From NCBI GenBank assembly GCA_964035575.1, contig OZ037895.1:1278761-1342760 (forward strand): a stretch of DNA of 64,000 nt. The letters run 5' to 3'. The notes beneath the pieces are model-generated. The model worked only from the letters and a program-made list of their open reading frames with translations, was not told the origin of the DNA and did no database searches. Origin of the DNA: Rhynchopus sp. YZ270_cl-10 (Eukaryota > Euglenozoa > Diplonemea > Diplonemida > Diplonemidae). This document shows, piece after piece, positions 30,517-43,085 of the stretch. The position numbers and the translations under genes are program-made. Each line of letters opens with the position of its first letter. Position 1 is the stretch's first letter.

Positions 30517-33500
30517 TCACCAAAATCCCAAAAATCACGATTTTTTTTCAAAAATATTTTTTTCAAAAAAAGCGATTTTAAAATATTGGTTTGGCTTGTG
30601 CGGGGACCTGATACTGGGGCAATATACCCTGTGGGACATACTGGGCCCTATGCAAGGCCGATGTTTCAAAAATATGGTTGCCCCGGTAGACGGTATGGCC
30701 CTGCTGGTCAGTGCATCCGGCCAAAAATCATGTAAAAATCATGATTTTGGGGTGTGGCACCCTATGGGCGCATATATCTGGGGGTGTGAAATATGCATGG
30801 AATCGACCTATTGGGGGTGCTATAGGTCCTGGGGGCCCACATGGGTCATATTTCACGCTATTGGGTCACGGGAAAGTGATTTTGACATTTTTTCATCGAT
30901 TTTAGCTGTGACAACCCTTCAAAAACACTGATTTTGGGGTGTTTCTGAGACGGTACGCTATACCCAGGGTCATATTAGGTATTAGTCCGGTCGACGTTTT
31001 GAAAAAACGACCCCGCAATGGACTCAGGGGTGCCAGATAGTGTATATGCACCAAAATGGATTCACGGGAAAACTCAAAATCGGGTGTCAGATACATGCTG
31101 CCATAAGTGACAAATTTCAAAAGTTGAGATTTTTCGAAAATCAGGGTTCAGTACACGCTGTACCCAATCCTGGGGGCCAAAATTTTCAACTTTTTGAAAA
31201 AACGGGCGGTATATGGCCCTAAATTGTCAAAATGAGTTAATTGCGACCTCGGACGGCCTCCGGAGATGAGTAGAAGTTTATTTACTGAAAAAAAAAGTCA
31301 AAACACAGGCAAAATCCCACCTTCCACAGGTACAGTCAAAACTTTTATCCAGATCTCATGTTTTTTCAAAAAATTTTAAATTGTTTTTATGACTAACACC
31401 TCCGAAATTTTTCCTGATAAGATGGAATATGGTCCTGTCGTAGTATGCAGTGTGTTTGCAGGCAAAAATTTGCATTTTCTCGCCCCAGACATTTTTTTAT
31501 ACATAAAAGTGCATAAAGGGACCCCTGACCCCAAAATCCGGGTTCCAGCTTTTTGAAGGGGTCACCCTACAGGCCACCTCAAAAAGTTGGCCCGTAGGGC
31601 CAGCTTTTTGAAAAAACGGGGTTGCGATGTGTCCTGGGGGCCCGAAGGGCCCCCAGGACACATCGCTGGGAAAAAAATATTAGGTTTTTGGGGGTCTATA
31701 TAGGGTTGCTGTGGGGGTCACATGGCCGAAAAATGGCCATTTTTGGCCTATTTTTGGCCATTTTTTTAAGGTAAAAAATCCACTTTTTTTTTGTACATCC
31801 CCTTGCCCCCGGTAAAATTTACCAAACATATGGCCCTGTTGGACATACTGGGCCCATGAGTCGGTTGCTGGATCACCAAACTAGTTGCCCTATTTGCTAA
31901 AATCATGTTTTCAGGGTCAAAAATAGGGTGTTTTTTAGGGTCAAAAATAGGGTGTTTTTCAGGGGTATGTTAACCACGTATGTGTCTTAGGGACCAAATT
32001 TTCCAGGAATGTGAACCAATCGGGTCGCAATGGGTCCAGGGGGCCCGGAGGGCCCCCATGCAGGGAAAATTTGCAACAATCCTGGGCAATGCTGGGGGCC
32101 GATAGGGTGTGCCTATACACGTGTTTTTACGTGTTTTTGGGCACTTTTCAGGATTTTCGAAAATTTTTGCAACACCAAAATCAAAAATTTCGGTCTAGGA
32201 GGCCCATATCTGGAAAAAATCGATATTCCAATGGCCTCATTGGGACATATTGGGCCCAGGACCCTCTTTTCAGGTCCCAGGAAAAGCCAAAACAATAAAA
32301 AAAATAGCTCAGGCGACCCCCAAAAATAGGCGAAAAACAGCCATTTTTAGGGTGTTTTTTAGGGGTATTTTTACACACACAAATTGTTTACCATAGCACA
32401 CCCCCAGGCTGCCTCAAAATTTTATCTTTATTTGATTTTTCCAACCCACATAGGGGTATTTGAGGCACAACTTTCACCAAGCCTGGGGAATTCGGCACTG
32501 CACACACACAACTGAAAAAGGCAAAAATCACCTGTTTTTCAAGGTGTCGCAGGGTAAATGTTGTTCCTTAAAAACCAATTTTTTTCTAAAAAATCGGCCC
32601 TGCGGGTGAAAAAACGACACTATGGGGGGTATTCCAGGGTGTGGGGGCCCCAAAAATCCGGTTTAAGACCACGAGAGGGTCCGAATACACACCTGAGAAG
32701 GTCCCGGGGAGTAAAAAAATGGCCATTTTTGGGGGGTCAAAATCTCACTTTTTGGGGGGATGTTTGTATACCCAGTACCGACCCACTAGCTGGGATGCCC
32801 AACTTTTCGCGAATATGGGGGCCCGTAGGGCCCCCGGGGCCCAGGGGGCCCAAAATATCGTGTTGCAGATGCCAGGAGAACATGTTTCAATATTTTGGAT
32901 ACATTTTTCCATAGGGTCATTTTCAAAAGCACTGATTTTAGGGGTATTGAGCGAGGTACCCATACCCATGGGTTATCCTATATATTAGTTTTCACTCGGA
33001 TGTGAAAAAACGATGTCGCAATGGATTCAGGGGGCCCAAATAGGGTATATGGCCCAGGAAATTTTCAAAAAGTTGACCCAACCAGGTATACAGGCATACA
33101 AGCCGGTAGGTCAACAGATAGGGTGTTTTCCGCACCCAAAATATGGGGTCATGACCATGTGGGTCAGACCTGAATTGATAAATGTTTCGCACAGGTTTTC
33201 GCGAATACCCCCTCTATTCCGAATGCGCTACAAGAGTTTTAAATTTTTGGCTATTTAGATTCACTTTTAAAAACAAAATGGGTCTCCAGAACACACATGA
33301 GGTTCACATGTACCTCTACAGAAACCTTGGTTTTGGTCGGATTTTGAGGCCAATTTTTGGGTTCCCACCAATTTCCTAGGGTATACTGGGATATTGCCCG
33401 TGTGTCCAAAAGTGATTTTTGGGGCCTTAGGACCCCGGAGAATCCATTTAACGGTCGTTTTTGCACCGGAAAGACCTATCTAGTACCCAAAAATCGAATT

Positions 33501-34179
33501 TTCATATTTTTGAAAAAGTGACCAAAAATCGACTTTTTTTGGTAACATTGTATGGCATAAATTATTCTACATAATGTGTGATGCTCGAATAAAAACTTAC
33601 GACCCCATAATGTACTCGGAACTCACCCATGTAATTGTTGAGAAAAAAAAACTTTCCGAAAAAATGAAATTTCAACCCGAATATGCACATTTGGGTCATT
33701 TTACGGCTATGTAGGTCATTTTGTATGTGTTTTTCGATTATATAGGTGATTAGGATATGTGTGATACTCAGATTAAATCGTAAGACCCCGCAATTGACTC
33801 AAATGTGCCCAAAAACCCTATATACCCAAGATTATTAACTTTTCCAGCATATTGGACATCCTTAGGTATGGTTATAAGCCATGATACGGCTATTGCTGGA
33901 AAAATAGCCGTAAATTGTGGTTGGTATTGATTTCAGAAATTATGTGATGCTTAGATCATGCCATAGACGCTTTTAATGGATTCATATGAGCTCATACTAC
34001 CCATATACCCCTTCAGAAGCCCCTTTTGACTCTTATGAATATCCTTATATAGGCTTCCACTTGTGCAGAACCTTCTCAGTGTACAAGATGTTAGGTACAA
34101 AAAAACCATCATATTTTTTACACTACTGGCATGCTTCCCAGGACACGTCTGTACTCAGAACGTTGTAGAGAAAAAAGGC
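30517..34179. other. Long spacer, unit C
   Basis: As 18349-22011; no gene seen. Confidence 0.7.
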
Positions 34180-34296
34180 AACCAACGATTTCTAAAGCTA
34201 CAGTTTCTGTACTTCATTGGTATGGAAGCATGAAGATTATATTCTTCTCACACAACTTTGTCAAAACATGGCCAGTTTCGAAAGAGACTGGCCTTT
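34180..34296 (+). ncRNA. SL-b, unit C
   Basis: As the unit B copy. Confidence 0.92.
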
Positions 34297-34617
34297 TTTA
34301 CGTTAGCATCACCTTCTGCAAACCCCAAAAAACACACATGATTCCCATCACACACAAGTGCTTGCTGCAACCCATTTGTATATTGCCTGCAAAACCATGT
34401 GTGCAACCATTTGTGGCACTGGTACCACATATACCCCTTCAGAAACCACTGTTGACTCTTATGAATATACTTGTGTAAGCCTATCACCTAAGCATATTCT
34501 GTGCAGACCCTTCCCAGTGACCAATAGGTTAGGTACGAAAAAGCGACCATATTTAGGACACTGGAAGAAGGCTTACCAGTTCATGTTGGAGCTTAGAACA
34601 TTGTAGAGAAAAAAGGC

Positions 34618-34732
34618 AACCAACGATTTCTAAAGCTACAGTTTCTGTACTTCATTGGTATGGAAGCATGAAGATTATATTCTTCACACAACTTTGTCAA
34701 AACATGGCCAGTTTCGAAAGAGACTGGCCTTT
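34618..34732 (+). ncRNA. SL-c, unit C
   Basis: Copy of 11484-11598. Confidence 0.92.
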
Positions 34733-35036
34733 TTTACGTTAACATCACCTTGTGCAAACCCAAAAAACACACATGATTCCCATGTTCTTCGAATATTTTG
34801 GTGATTAGGATATGTGTAATGCTCAGATTAAATTGTACGACCACGCAATTGACTCAAATGAGCCCAAATATCCCGTATTCCCAAGATTTTTGGACTTTCG
34901 AGCACATTGGGCATCCTTAGGTATGTTTATAAGCCACTCTACGGCTATGTTAGAAAAAAAACCCACCATAATAATGATACATATGGCATGATTCCCAGAA
35001 CATGTTGGCACTTAGAACATTGTAGAGAAAAAGGGC

Positions 35037-35151
35037 AACCAACGATTTCTAAAGCTACAGTTTCTGTACTTCATTGGTATGGAAGCATGAAGATTATTCT
35101 TCTCACACAACTTTGTCAAAACATGGCCAGTTTCGAAAGAGACTGGCCTTT
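35037..35151 (+). ncRNA. SL-d, unit C
   Basis: Copy of 11903-12017. Confidence 0.92.
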
Positions 35152-35291
35152 TTTACGTTAACACGATCGTCTTGTGCACAAGAAGCAAAAAAACCCACAC
35201 AACAACAGCAGAAGTTTAGAACCACATTCAGACCCTGACCCAACTCCAACAAGGGGCCCCTGTCTTGTCAACCACCTTGTGCATATATACT

Positions 35292-35396
35292 GGACCCCAG
35301 AAATGGGACATCCGTTAAAATTGGATCGATACAGAGAAGATTAGCATGGTCCCTGCGCAAGGATGACACGCATTAATCGAGAAAGTATCAACTTTT
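35292..35396 (+). ncRNA. U6 snRNA, unit C
   Basis: Copy of 12158-12262. Confidence 0.97.
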
Positions 35397-35615
35397 TTTT
35401 TGTCCCCCGGATCACACGTATTTTTTACACTGGTGTCTTCTTCATGCTTCCCAGACCAACACATATGTGCAGACATACCCATCACCCACAGGTGGCAAGT
35501 GGCAGGCTGCAGTAACCCATTGAAATATTGGTTTCAAAAAACGACCATATGGTTTATGCTACTGGCATGCTTCCCTGAGCACATACATGTCGAAAGCTGT
35601 GTAGAGAAAAAGAGC

Positions 35616-35730
35616 AACCAACGATTTCTAAAGCTACAGTTTCTGTACTTCATTGGTATGGAAGCATGAAGATTACTCTTCTCACACAACTTTGTCAAAA
35701 CATGGCCGGTTTCGAAAGAGACTGGCCTTT
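35616..35730 (+). ncRNA. SL-e, unit C
   Basis: Copy of 12482-12596. Confidence 0.92.
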
Positions 35731-35880
35731 TTTACGTTAGCATGATTGTCTTTGTGTGTCTTTGTGCAAAGCAAAAAAAAAACACACACAAGAAGTGAGG
35801 ATCTTCAAAACCACGTTTTTGACCTGACCCACCTCCAACTAGACAACCCTGTCTTGTATTCCGACAATATGGTATCTATT

Positions 35881-36194
35881 GAGCCGGGATGTGTTGGCTG
35901 CATCCTGAAACCCCTAGCTTCTGGGGGGGCAAGCTTCTCCAGAACTGGGCACTCTTTGAGGTGGACCAAAGGCACCTTCAACTTCTGTGTTGATGTGTTG
36001 TCCGTGTTAGTCTACTGTCCTGTTTGCGGCCTTGGTGTAAACCAGGGCAACAATCAGAGTGAAATGGGGTGAACCGGGCCAGGCTGGTCTCACAGAGCAG
36101 CTCATAACTCCTGCAGTGGACAGTTCAAGGATCGCAGCACAGAGCAGAGTGAGGGTGTTTCCAACTCAATGGCTTGAACTGGAGAAGCGTTTCT
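35881..36194 (+). ncRNA. SRP RNA across the C/D border
   Basis: Copy of 12747-13060. Confidence 0.92.
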
Positions 36195-36357
36195 TTTTTA
36201 CATTTTTCCATGTGAACATTGTTTCCACATCACCATACACATGTGTTGTTGATACACCCCACCACGTTGCCCAGACCATTCCTACCCACATTATTCACCA
36301 CAAGTGGCATGTTTACCAGTACATGTTGGTGCTTAGAGCAATGTTAAGAAAAAGGGC

Positions 36358-36473
36358 AACCAACGATTTCTAAAGCTACAGTTTCTGTACTTCATTGGTA
36401 TGGAAGCATGAAGATTATATTCTTCTCACACAACTTTGTCAAACATGGCCAGCCTCGAAAGAGACTGGCCTTT
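36358..36473 (+). ncRNA. SL-a, unit D
   Basis: Copy of 262-377. Confidence 0.92.
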
Positions 36474-36591
36474 TTTACGTCACCATGAGAAAAAACATTC
36501 ACACATATGATGCATGTACAAAGTGTGTGTCACCCTGACCCACCTCCAACAAGACAACCCTGTCTTGTTTTCCCATACTCTCCCTATGTTT

Positions 36592-36919
36592 GGGTGCTAA
36601 GTTAGTGTGCTACTTCGAAACCAAACAACTCGTTCAGCAACAGCTAAAACTTGAAAAGACCTTTCTATTTAAGAAAATTCTTTACAATTTTTATGATGCG
36701 GTCCTGCTGTTGGGCCTGATATGGCCCAAGGCGGAACTACTTTCATATGATGTAAATCCCGTACGTTCGTACAGAATATTACCCATGATGATTATTCTTA
36801 CATTAGCGTGTAACACTAATTCTGACTGCGTTCTATTTCACACTTCAAATATTAGAACTGGATGTGGGGCTGCCAGTTTACTGGTGGTCCCGATCCAGCA
36901 CACAACGCAAGCACCCTTT
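36592..36919 (+). ncRNA. RNA X1, unit D
   Basis: Copy of 496-823. Confidence 0.6.
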
Positions 36920-36989
36920 TTTATATTTTCCCACCCAGCACCCCCCCCCCTGTGTCTGTGTTGTTGCCTAAGCATCGCCTTTTACAGGC

Positions 36990-37145
36990 TTCCTTGCAGG
37001 GAGTGTTCGGTCAAGTGATAGTGATGAAGAAGGACAGGGGCGAGTTTTCTCGTGAAATGCTTTGAAGCACAAGGCACTGTATCAGATATTAAGCTGATAA
37101 GAACAGATAATACACTTGATCTTAGCCAAAAGGCCGAGAAGGTAT
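36990..37145 (-). ncRNA. U2 snRNA, unit D
   Basis: Copy of 895-1050. Confidence 0.92.
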
Positions 37146-37297
37146 GACTTCTTTTTAGTCCATACCGAATTCGACACCCATGTACAGGGAAGCATGATTA
37201 TGATCAATTTACTAGGAAACAACAAGGCAAGCAGATTACACACCCATGTCACAGGGAAGTAAGTGAAGGTGATGATCAATCTTATTAGTAAAAACAA

Positions 37298-37439
37298 GGC
37301 CGCCGAAGCAGCTACACAAATTGCCAATGTGGCAACGCCGAAGCGGCCCATGGCGGGAATTGGGTAGTTTTCAACCAGCAATCTCTCCACAGCGTCCCTA
37401 TTTGGTCATTGCTTATGGAATTATCCCGAGCGCAAGAAT
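37298..37439 (-). ncRNA. U4 snRNA, unit D
   Basis: Copy of 1203-1344. Confidence 0.91.
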
Positions 37440-37600
37440 ACCTCCTTTTCTCCCAGTCGTGTCACAAAGCTATGTCCACAGGGAAGTGTGTTGGGGTGGT
37501 AACATATAGACACCACGTAAAGTTAACACACCAAAACTACCACCGCCAATGTGCCTCCCTATAGACATCTGTGCAGCCGATAGGTGGAACAAACAAGGGC

Positions 37601-37795
37601 AAGACTGTACTCTACACAGGATCTGTTTTTGAGTGCATTCGTGTTGAAGATTGTTTTCTTCGGCACAAGACCAAAGCTGGATGATGACATAGGTTGGGCA
37701 TGTGCAGCATGAGCACTTGCGATGATTGTCACATACTTCTTGTATTGTTTTGTCTCTCCCCTGTATGGCGCAGGGAAGAGTACCAGGCACAGCCC
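37601..37795 (+). ncRNA. U3 snoRNA, unit D
   Basis: Copy of 1506-1700. Confidence 0.82.
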
Positions 37796-37959
37796 TTCCA
37801 CTTACAGCTTGTTTTTAAGAAAAACCTCAAAAAAGGCTTCACATTACTTTTTTCACCTTCAAGGACATCTTGATCAATCAAGAAGTTACCACACTATCCT
37901 CGCTCTCAACATGCTTCCATGTGTAGCAAAGTGCACACAGCAATAGAACAAAACAGAGC

Positions 37960-38070
37960 CATATCACGGTTCTTGCCCATATCGAACTCATCTTTCGCCT
38001 TTTACTAAAGATGACCGTGGGTAAGAGCCACTATGTGAAAGCATAATTTTTGAAGGGGCCTTTGTGTCTC
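37960..38070 (+). ncRNA. U5 snRNA, unit D
   Basis: Copy of 1865-1975. Confidence 0.91.
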
Positions 38071-38146
38071 ATCTGTTTTTAAGTCTTGACAACCACTACG
38101 CTTCCCTGAAGGTGTTGGAGTTTCGCATGTTGTTAAACTCAGCTAG

Positions 38147-38308
38147 AGGTTACATACCTTACTGGTGTCTGACCTGATCAACAAGGGCGTCGACACACCA
38201 GTGGCCCTTGCATTGCACTGCGCAGGGGATACTGGTGGCACTAGCTTCGGCTGGCTTGCACAGTGAAATTTTTGACAGCGGCGGTGCTGTGCTTTGCACA
38301 AACCCGCC
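38147..38308 (+). ncRNA. U1 snRNA, unit D
   Basis: Copy of 2052-2213. Confidence 0.89.
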
Positions 38309-38593
38309 TTTTTAAACAAACAAACCAAAACAAACATGATCACACAAACCATCATGTTACCCAGTAAACCCAGTAAACCCAGCACACTGGTCTAGAGGGA
38401 TCGACCACTGAGTGGTGACCTGTGAGCACACAGGCACCTGCTCCGATGCAGTAGTGCAGCGCACTAAGTGCTGTGCTAAGGACTGGCCAAACTTGTTAAA
38501 CCTGCTGACCCACAAACCGGTTTTCACAACCGAAGCAAAAACAAGCTCAGAAATAAAAAGCTCTTCAAAGGTTTTCGAACCTGACTCAGTATT

Positions 38594-38712
38594 GGATTCG
38601 GCCATACTCTGGTGAATGCACCTCATCCCGCCTGATTTGAGAAGTTAAGCACCAGCAGGCCTGGATAGTACTGGCGTGGGTGACCAGCTGGGAAGTCCGG
38701 GTGCTTGAATCC
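38594..38712 (+). rRNA. 5S rRNA, first copy, unit D
   Basis: Copy of 2499-2617. Confidence 0.97.
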
Positions 38713-38818
38713 TTTTTGCTTTTCTTCCGTGTTGGTGTGTGGTTTTAGGACATCCAGACCCTGACCCACCTCCAACAAGACAACCCTGTCTTGTATCCCT
38801 GTGTTTGTTGCACTATCC

Positions 38819-39278
38819 AGAGAGCAGAAATGAGGGGAGACTACACCACCGACGGTGCTTCAGCCTACAGGAGCATGCTGGAATGTGAATGCTGCATGAC
38901 AGCATTCACAATTTCACCTTTGGTGAGATGGAGATGAGCGCAAAGGTGCAAAAATGCACAACAAAAACTGAGGAAGAGGCATCCATACTCCCCAGAAGGG
39001 ACGTGCGCACCTGCAGCCAAAAATTCTCCTGTGCTTAATATCATGCGCGCTGGGGATGCCGAAATAGCTAAACTGTTGCAAGAAGTGGGACTAATTCCCA
39101 GGCAGTTGCCCTGTACAACATGCAAGTCCACAATGCCAGAAACACTGTACTGGACACCAAGATACTCCAAGAAGATCGCAAACTGGCCTTATTTTAGGTG
39201 AAATGACCTAATGCAGAGTGCAGCGGAACAGGGGAGACAAATAAAGTTTCCTGTACCATGCAACACCCAAGACCTTTT
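38819..39278 (+). ncRNA. Locus X2, unit D
   Basis: Copy of 2724-3183. Confidence 0.38.
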
Positions 39279-39348
39279 GCACAAGTGAAGCAAAAACAAG
39301 CTCAGAAATATAAAGCTCTTCAAAGGTTTTCCACCCAGACCCATTATT

Positions 39349-39467
39349 GGATTCGGCCATACTCTGGTGAATACACCTCATCCCGCCTGATTTGAGAAGT
39401 TAAGCACCAGCAGGCCTGGATAGTACTGGCGTGGGTGACCAGCTGGGAAGTCCGGGTGCTTGAATCC
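39349..39467 (+). rRNA. 5S rRNA, second copy, unit D
   Basis: Copy of 3254-3372. Confidence 0.97.
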
Positions 39468-39550
39468 TTTTTTCCTTATTTGTGGTGTAACACACAGAAG
39501 TTGGTTGAAAAGTGAACTGATAGTATTCAGCGCAAAGCATGATTATTGAA

Positions 39551-39622
39551 GGGTATATAGCTCAGTGGTAGAGCATTCGGCTGCAGTCCGAACGGTCCCT
39601 GGTTCGAACCCGGGTGTGCCCT
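39551..39622 (+). tRNA. tRNA-Cys(GCA), unit D
   Basis: Copy of 3456-3527. Confidence 0.97.
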
Positions 39623-39723
39623 CTCTTTTTGTTTCAAGACCAGATTTTCTCTTGAGTGTTACTTCTCCCTTTTTGGTTTTGAATTCCATCCCCACCTTGT
39701 AAAGATTCGTTTAAGAAATGTAA

Positions 39724-39796
39724 GGGGGTTTAGCTCAAATGGTAGAGCGCTCGCTCAGCATGCGAGAGGTAGAGGGATCGATACCCTCAATCTCCA
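39724..39796 (+). tRNA. tRNA-Ala(AGC), unit D
   Basis: Copy of 3629-3701. Confidence 0.97.
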
Positions 39797-40300
39797 AACA
39801 TTTTTTGGCTTGGAAACACTGTTGTGATATTTCCAGATCTCGATTCTTTTTGGTACCAAAGAAAAAGAAGGAAGCGACAGAATTGTACGTACGATCAGAT
39901 TAGAGCATCACACAATGTCTCAAATTTTACAGGTGCAACAAACACCTGTATTTTGGTGTAACATGCATATAACCATATCTAAATACCTCAAATTTGCACG
40001 AAAATGAAGAAATCTTGCGTATATAGGGTTTTTGGGCCAATCTGAGTCAATTGCGGGGTCGCACGGTCAATTCCGAGTATCAGGCCCTCTCTACAACTTA
40101 GCCGGTGCTCAAACATAGGGGTTACAGGCAAATATACCTGTACACAGGCATATGACCTCTGTACGAACCTTCTTTTCACTCGAAAATGCAATTTTCTTGG
40201 GTATATGGGGTATTTGAGCACATCTGAGTCAATTGCAGGGTCGTACGCTCAGATCCGAGCATCACACACTGTCTAACTGAGAAATATTTTGAAAAAAGTC
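39797..40300. other. Left satellite flank, unit D
   Basis: As 3702-4200; no gene seen. Confidence 0.7.
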
Positions 40301-43085
40301 GATTTTTTGGTGAAAATATTTTTCACAGAAAATCGAATTTTACTATTAAGATTGGCTTTGGGCATGACCCAGTAAGGTTACTATGGGCCCCATGGGACAT
40401 ATACACCCGAATACCAGGCCGTATTTTCAAAAAGTTGATAATCCCAGTATATGGTATGGCCCTGTGGTACGAAATTTTTGGCCGAAAAAATCGACCAAAA
40501 AATCGTCATTTTTCGGGGTCACGGTGACAAAAAGTTGCATTTTTTCACGAAAAATGGTCGGAATGTGACTTGAATGGGCTCTAATGGGTATATTATGCAC
40601 ATAACATACCTAAATTATGTCGATATTTCACCGGCGGAGCCGAAAAAATCGATTTTCAGGGTGTGCAAAACTGTAAAAATGACGAAAATCGGAAAAATGA
40701 CGATTTTTTGGTCAAAATACTTTTCACAGAAAATCGAATTTTACTATTAAGATTGGCTTTGGGCATGACCCAGTAAGGTTACTATGGGCCCCATGGGACA
40801 TATACACCCGAATACCAGGCCGTATTTTCAAAAAGTTGATAATCCCAGTATATGGTATGGCCCTGTGGTACGAAATTTTTGGCCGAAAAAATCGACCAAA
40901 AAATCGTCATTTTTGGGGGTCACGGTGACAAAAAGTTGCATTTTTTCACGAAAAATGGTCGGAATGTGACTTGAATGGGCTCTAATGGGTATATTATGCA
41001 CATAACATACCTAAATTATGTCGATATTTCACCGGCGGAGCCGAAAAAATCGATTTTCAGGGTGTGCAAAACAGTAAAAATGACGAAAATCGGAAAAATG
41101 ACGATTTTTTGGTCAAAATATTTTTCACAGAAAATCGAATTTTACTATTAAGATTGGCTTTGGGCATGACCCAGTAAGGTTACTATGGGCCCCATGGGAC
41201 ATATACACCCGAATACCAGGCCGTATTTTCAAAAAGTTGATAATCCCAGTATATGGTATGGCCCTGTGGTACGAAATTTTTGGCCGAAAAAATCGACCAA
41301 AAAATCGTCATTTTTGGGGGTCACGGTGACAAAAAGTTGCATTTTTTCACGAAAAATGGTCGGAATGTGACTTGAATGGGCTCTAATGGGTATATTATGC
41401 ACATAACATACCTAAATTATGTCGATATTTCACCGGCGGAGCCGAAAAAATCGATTTTCAGGGTGTGCAAAACTGTAAAAATGACGAAAATCGGAAAAAT
41501 GACGATTTTTTGGTCAAAATACTTTTCACAGAAAATCGAATTTTACTATTAAGATTGGCTTTGGGCATGACCCAGTAAGGTTACTATGGGCCCCATGGGA
41601 CATATACACCCGAATACCAGGCCGTATTTTCAAAAAGTTGATAATCCCAGTATATGGTATGGCCCTGTGGTACGAAATTTTTGGCCGAAAAAATCGACCA
41701 AAAAATCGTCATTTTTGGGGGTCACGGTGACAAAAAGTTGCATTTTTTCACGAAAAATGGTCGGAATGTGACTTGAATGGGCTCTAATGGGTATATTATG
41801 CACATAACATACCTAAATTATGTCGATATTTCACCGGCGGAGCCGAAAAAATCGATTTTCAGGGTGTGCAAAACAGTAAAAATGACGAAAATCGGAAAAA
41901 TGACGATTTTTTGGTCAAAATATTTTTCACAGAAAATCGAATTTTACTATTAAGATTGGCTTTCGGCATGACCCAGTAAGGTTACTATGGGCCCCATGGG
42001 ACATATACACCCGAATACCAGGCCGTATTTTCAAAAAGTTGATAATCCCAGTATATGGTATGGCCCTGTGGTACGAAATTTTTGGCCGAAAAAATCGACC
42101 AAAAAATCGTCATTTTTCGGGGTCACGGTGACAAAAAGTTGCATTTTTTCACGAAAAATGGTCGGAATGTGACTTGAATGGGCTCTAATGGGTATATTAT
42201 GCACATAACATACCTAAATTATGTCGATATTTCACCGGCGGAGCCGCAAAAATCGATTTTCAGGGTGTGCAAAACTGTAAAAATGACGAAAATCGGAAAA
42301 ATGACGATTTTTTGGTCAAAATATTTTTCACAGAAAATCGAATTTTACTATTAAGATTGGCTTTGGGCATGACCCAGTAAGGTTACTATGGGCCCCATGG
42401 GACATATAGACCCGAATACCAGGCCGTATTTTCAAAAAGTTGATAATCCCAGTATATGGTATGGCCCTGTGGTACGAAATTTTTGGCCGAAAAAATCGAC
42501 CAAAAAATCGTCATTTTTGGGGGTCACGGTGACAAAAAGTTGCATTTTTTCACGAAAAATGGTCGGAATGTGACTTGAATGGGCTCTAATGGGTATATTA
42601 TGCACATAACATACCTAAATTATGTCGATATTTCACCGGCGGAGCCGAAAAAATCGATTTTCAGGGTGTGCAAAACTGTAAAAATGACGAAAATCGGAAA
42701 AATGACGATTTTTTGGTCAAAATATTTTTCACAGAAAATCGAATTTTACAATTAAGATTGGCTTTGGGCATGACCCAGTAAGGTTACTATGGGCCCCATG
42801 GGACATATACACCCGAATACCAGGCCGTATTTTCAAAAAGTTGATAATCCCAGTATATGGTATGGCCCTGTGGTACGAAATTTTTGGCCGAAAAAATCGA
42901 CCAAAAAATCGTCATTTTTGGGGGTCACGGTGACAAAAAGTTGCATTTTTTCACGAAAAATGGTCGGAATGTGACTTGAATGGGCTCTAATGGGTATATT
43001 ATGCACATAACATACCTAAATTATGTCGATATTTCACCGGCGGAGCCGAAAAAATCGATTTTCAGGGTGTGCAAAACTGTAAAAA
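40301..43085 (+). repeat. 401-bp satellite, 7 copies (unit D)
   Basis: Variant order CC, CG, CG, CG, CC, GG, CG: unit C plus one extra CG copy. CTTTCGGCATG begins the fifth copy (about 41961). Confidence 0.95.

Larger units (their letters stand above)
23929..36096. repeat. Tandem array unit C
   Basis: Third unit, 12,168 bp, 6 satellite copies. A poly-C run just downstream of X1 is one base shorter here and in D and E (10 against 11 in A and B). Otherwise the gene block looks the same as in B. Confidence 0.95.
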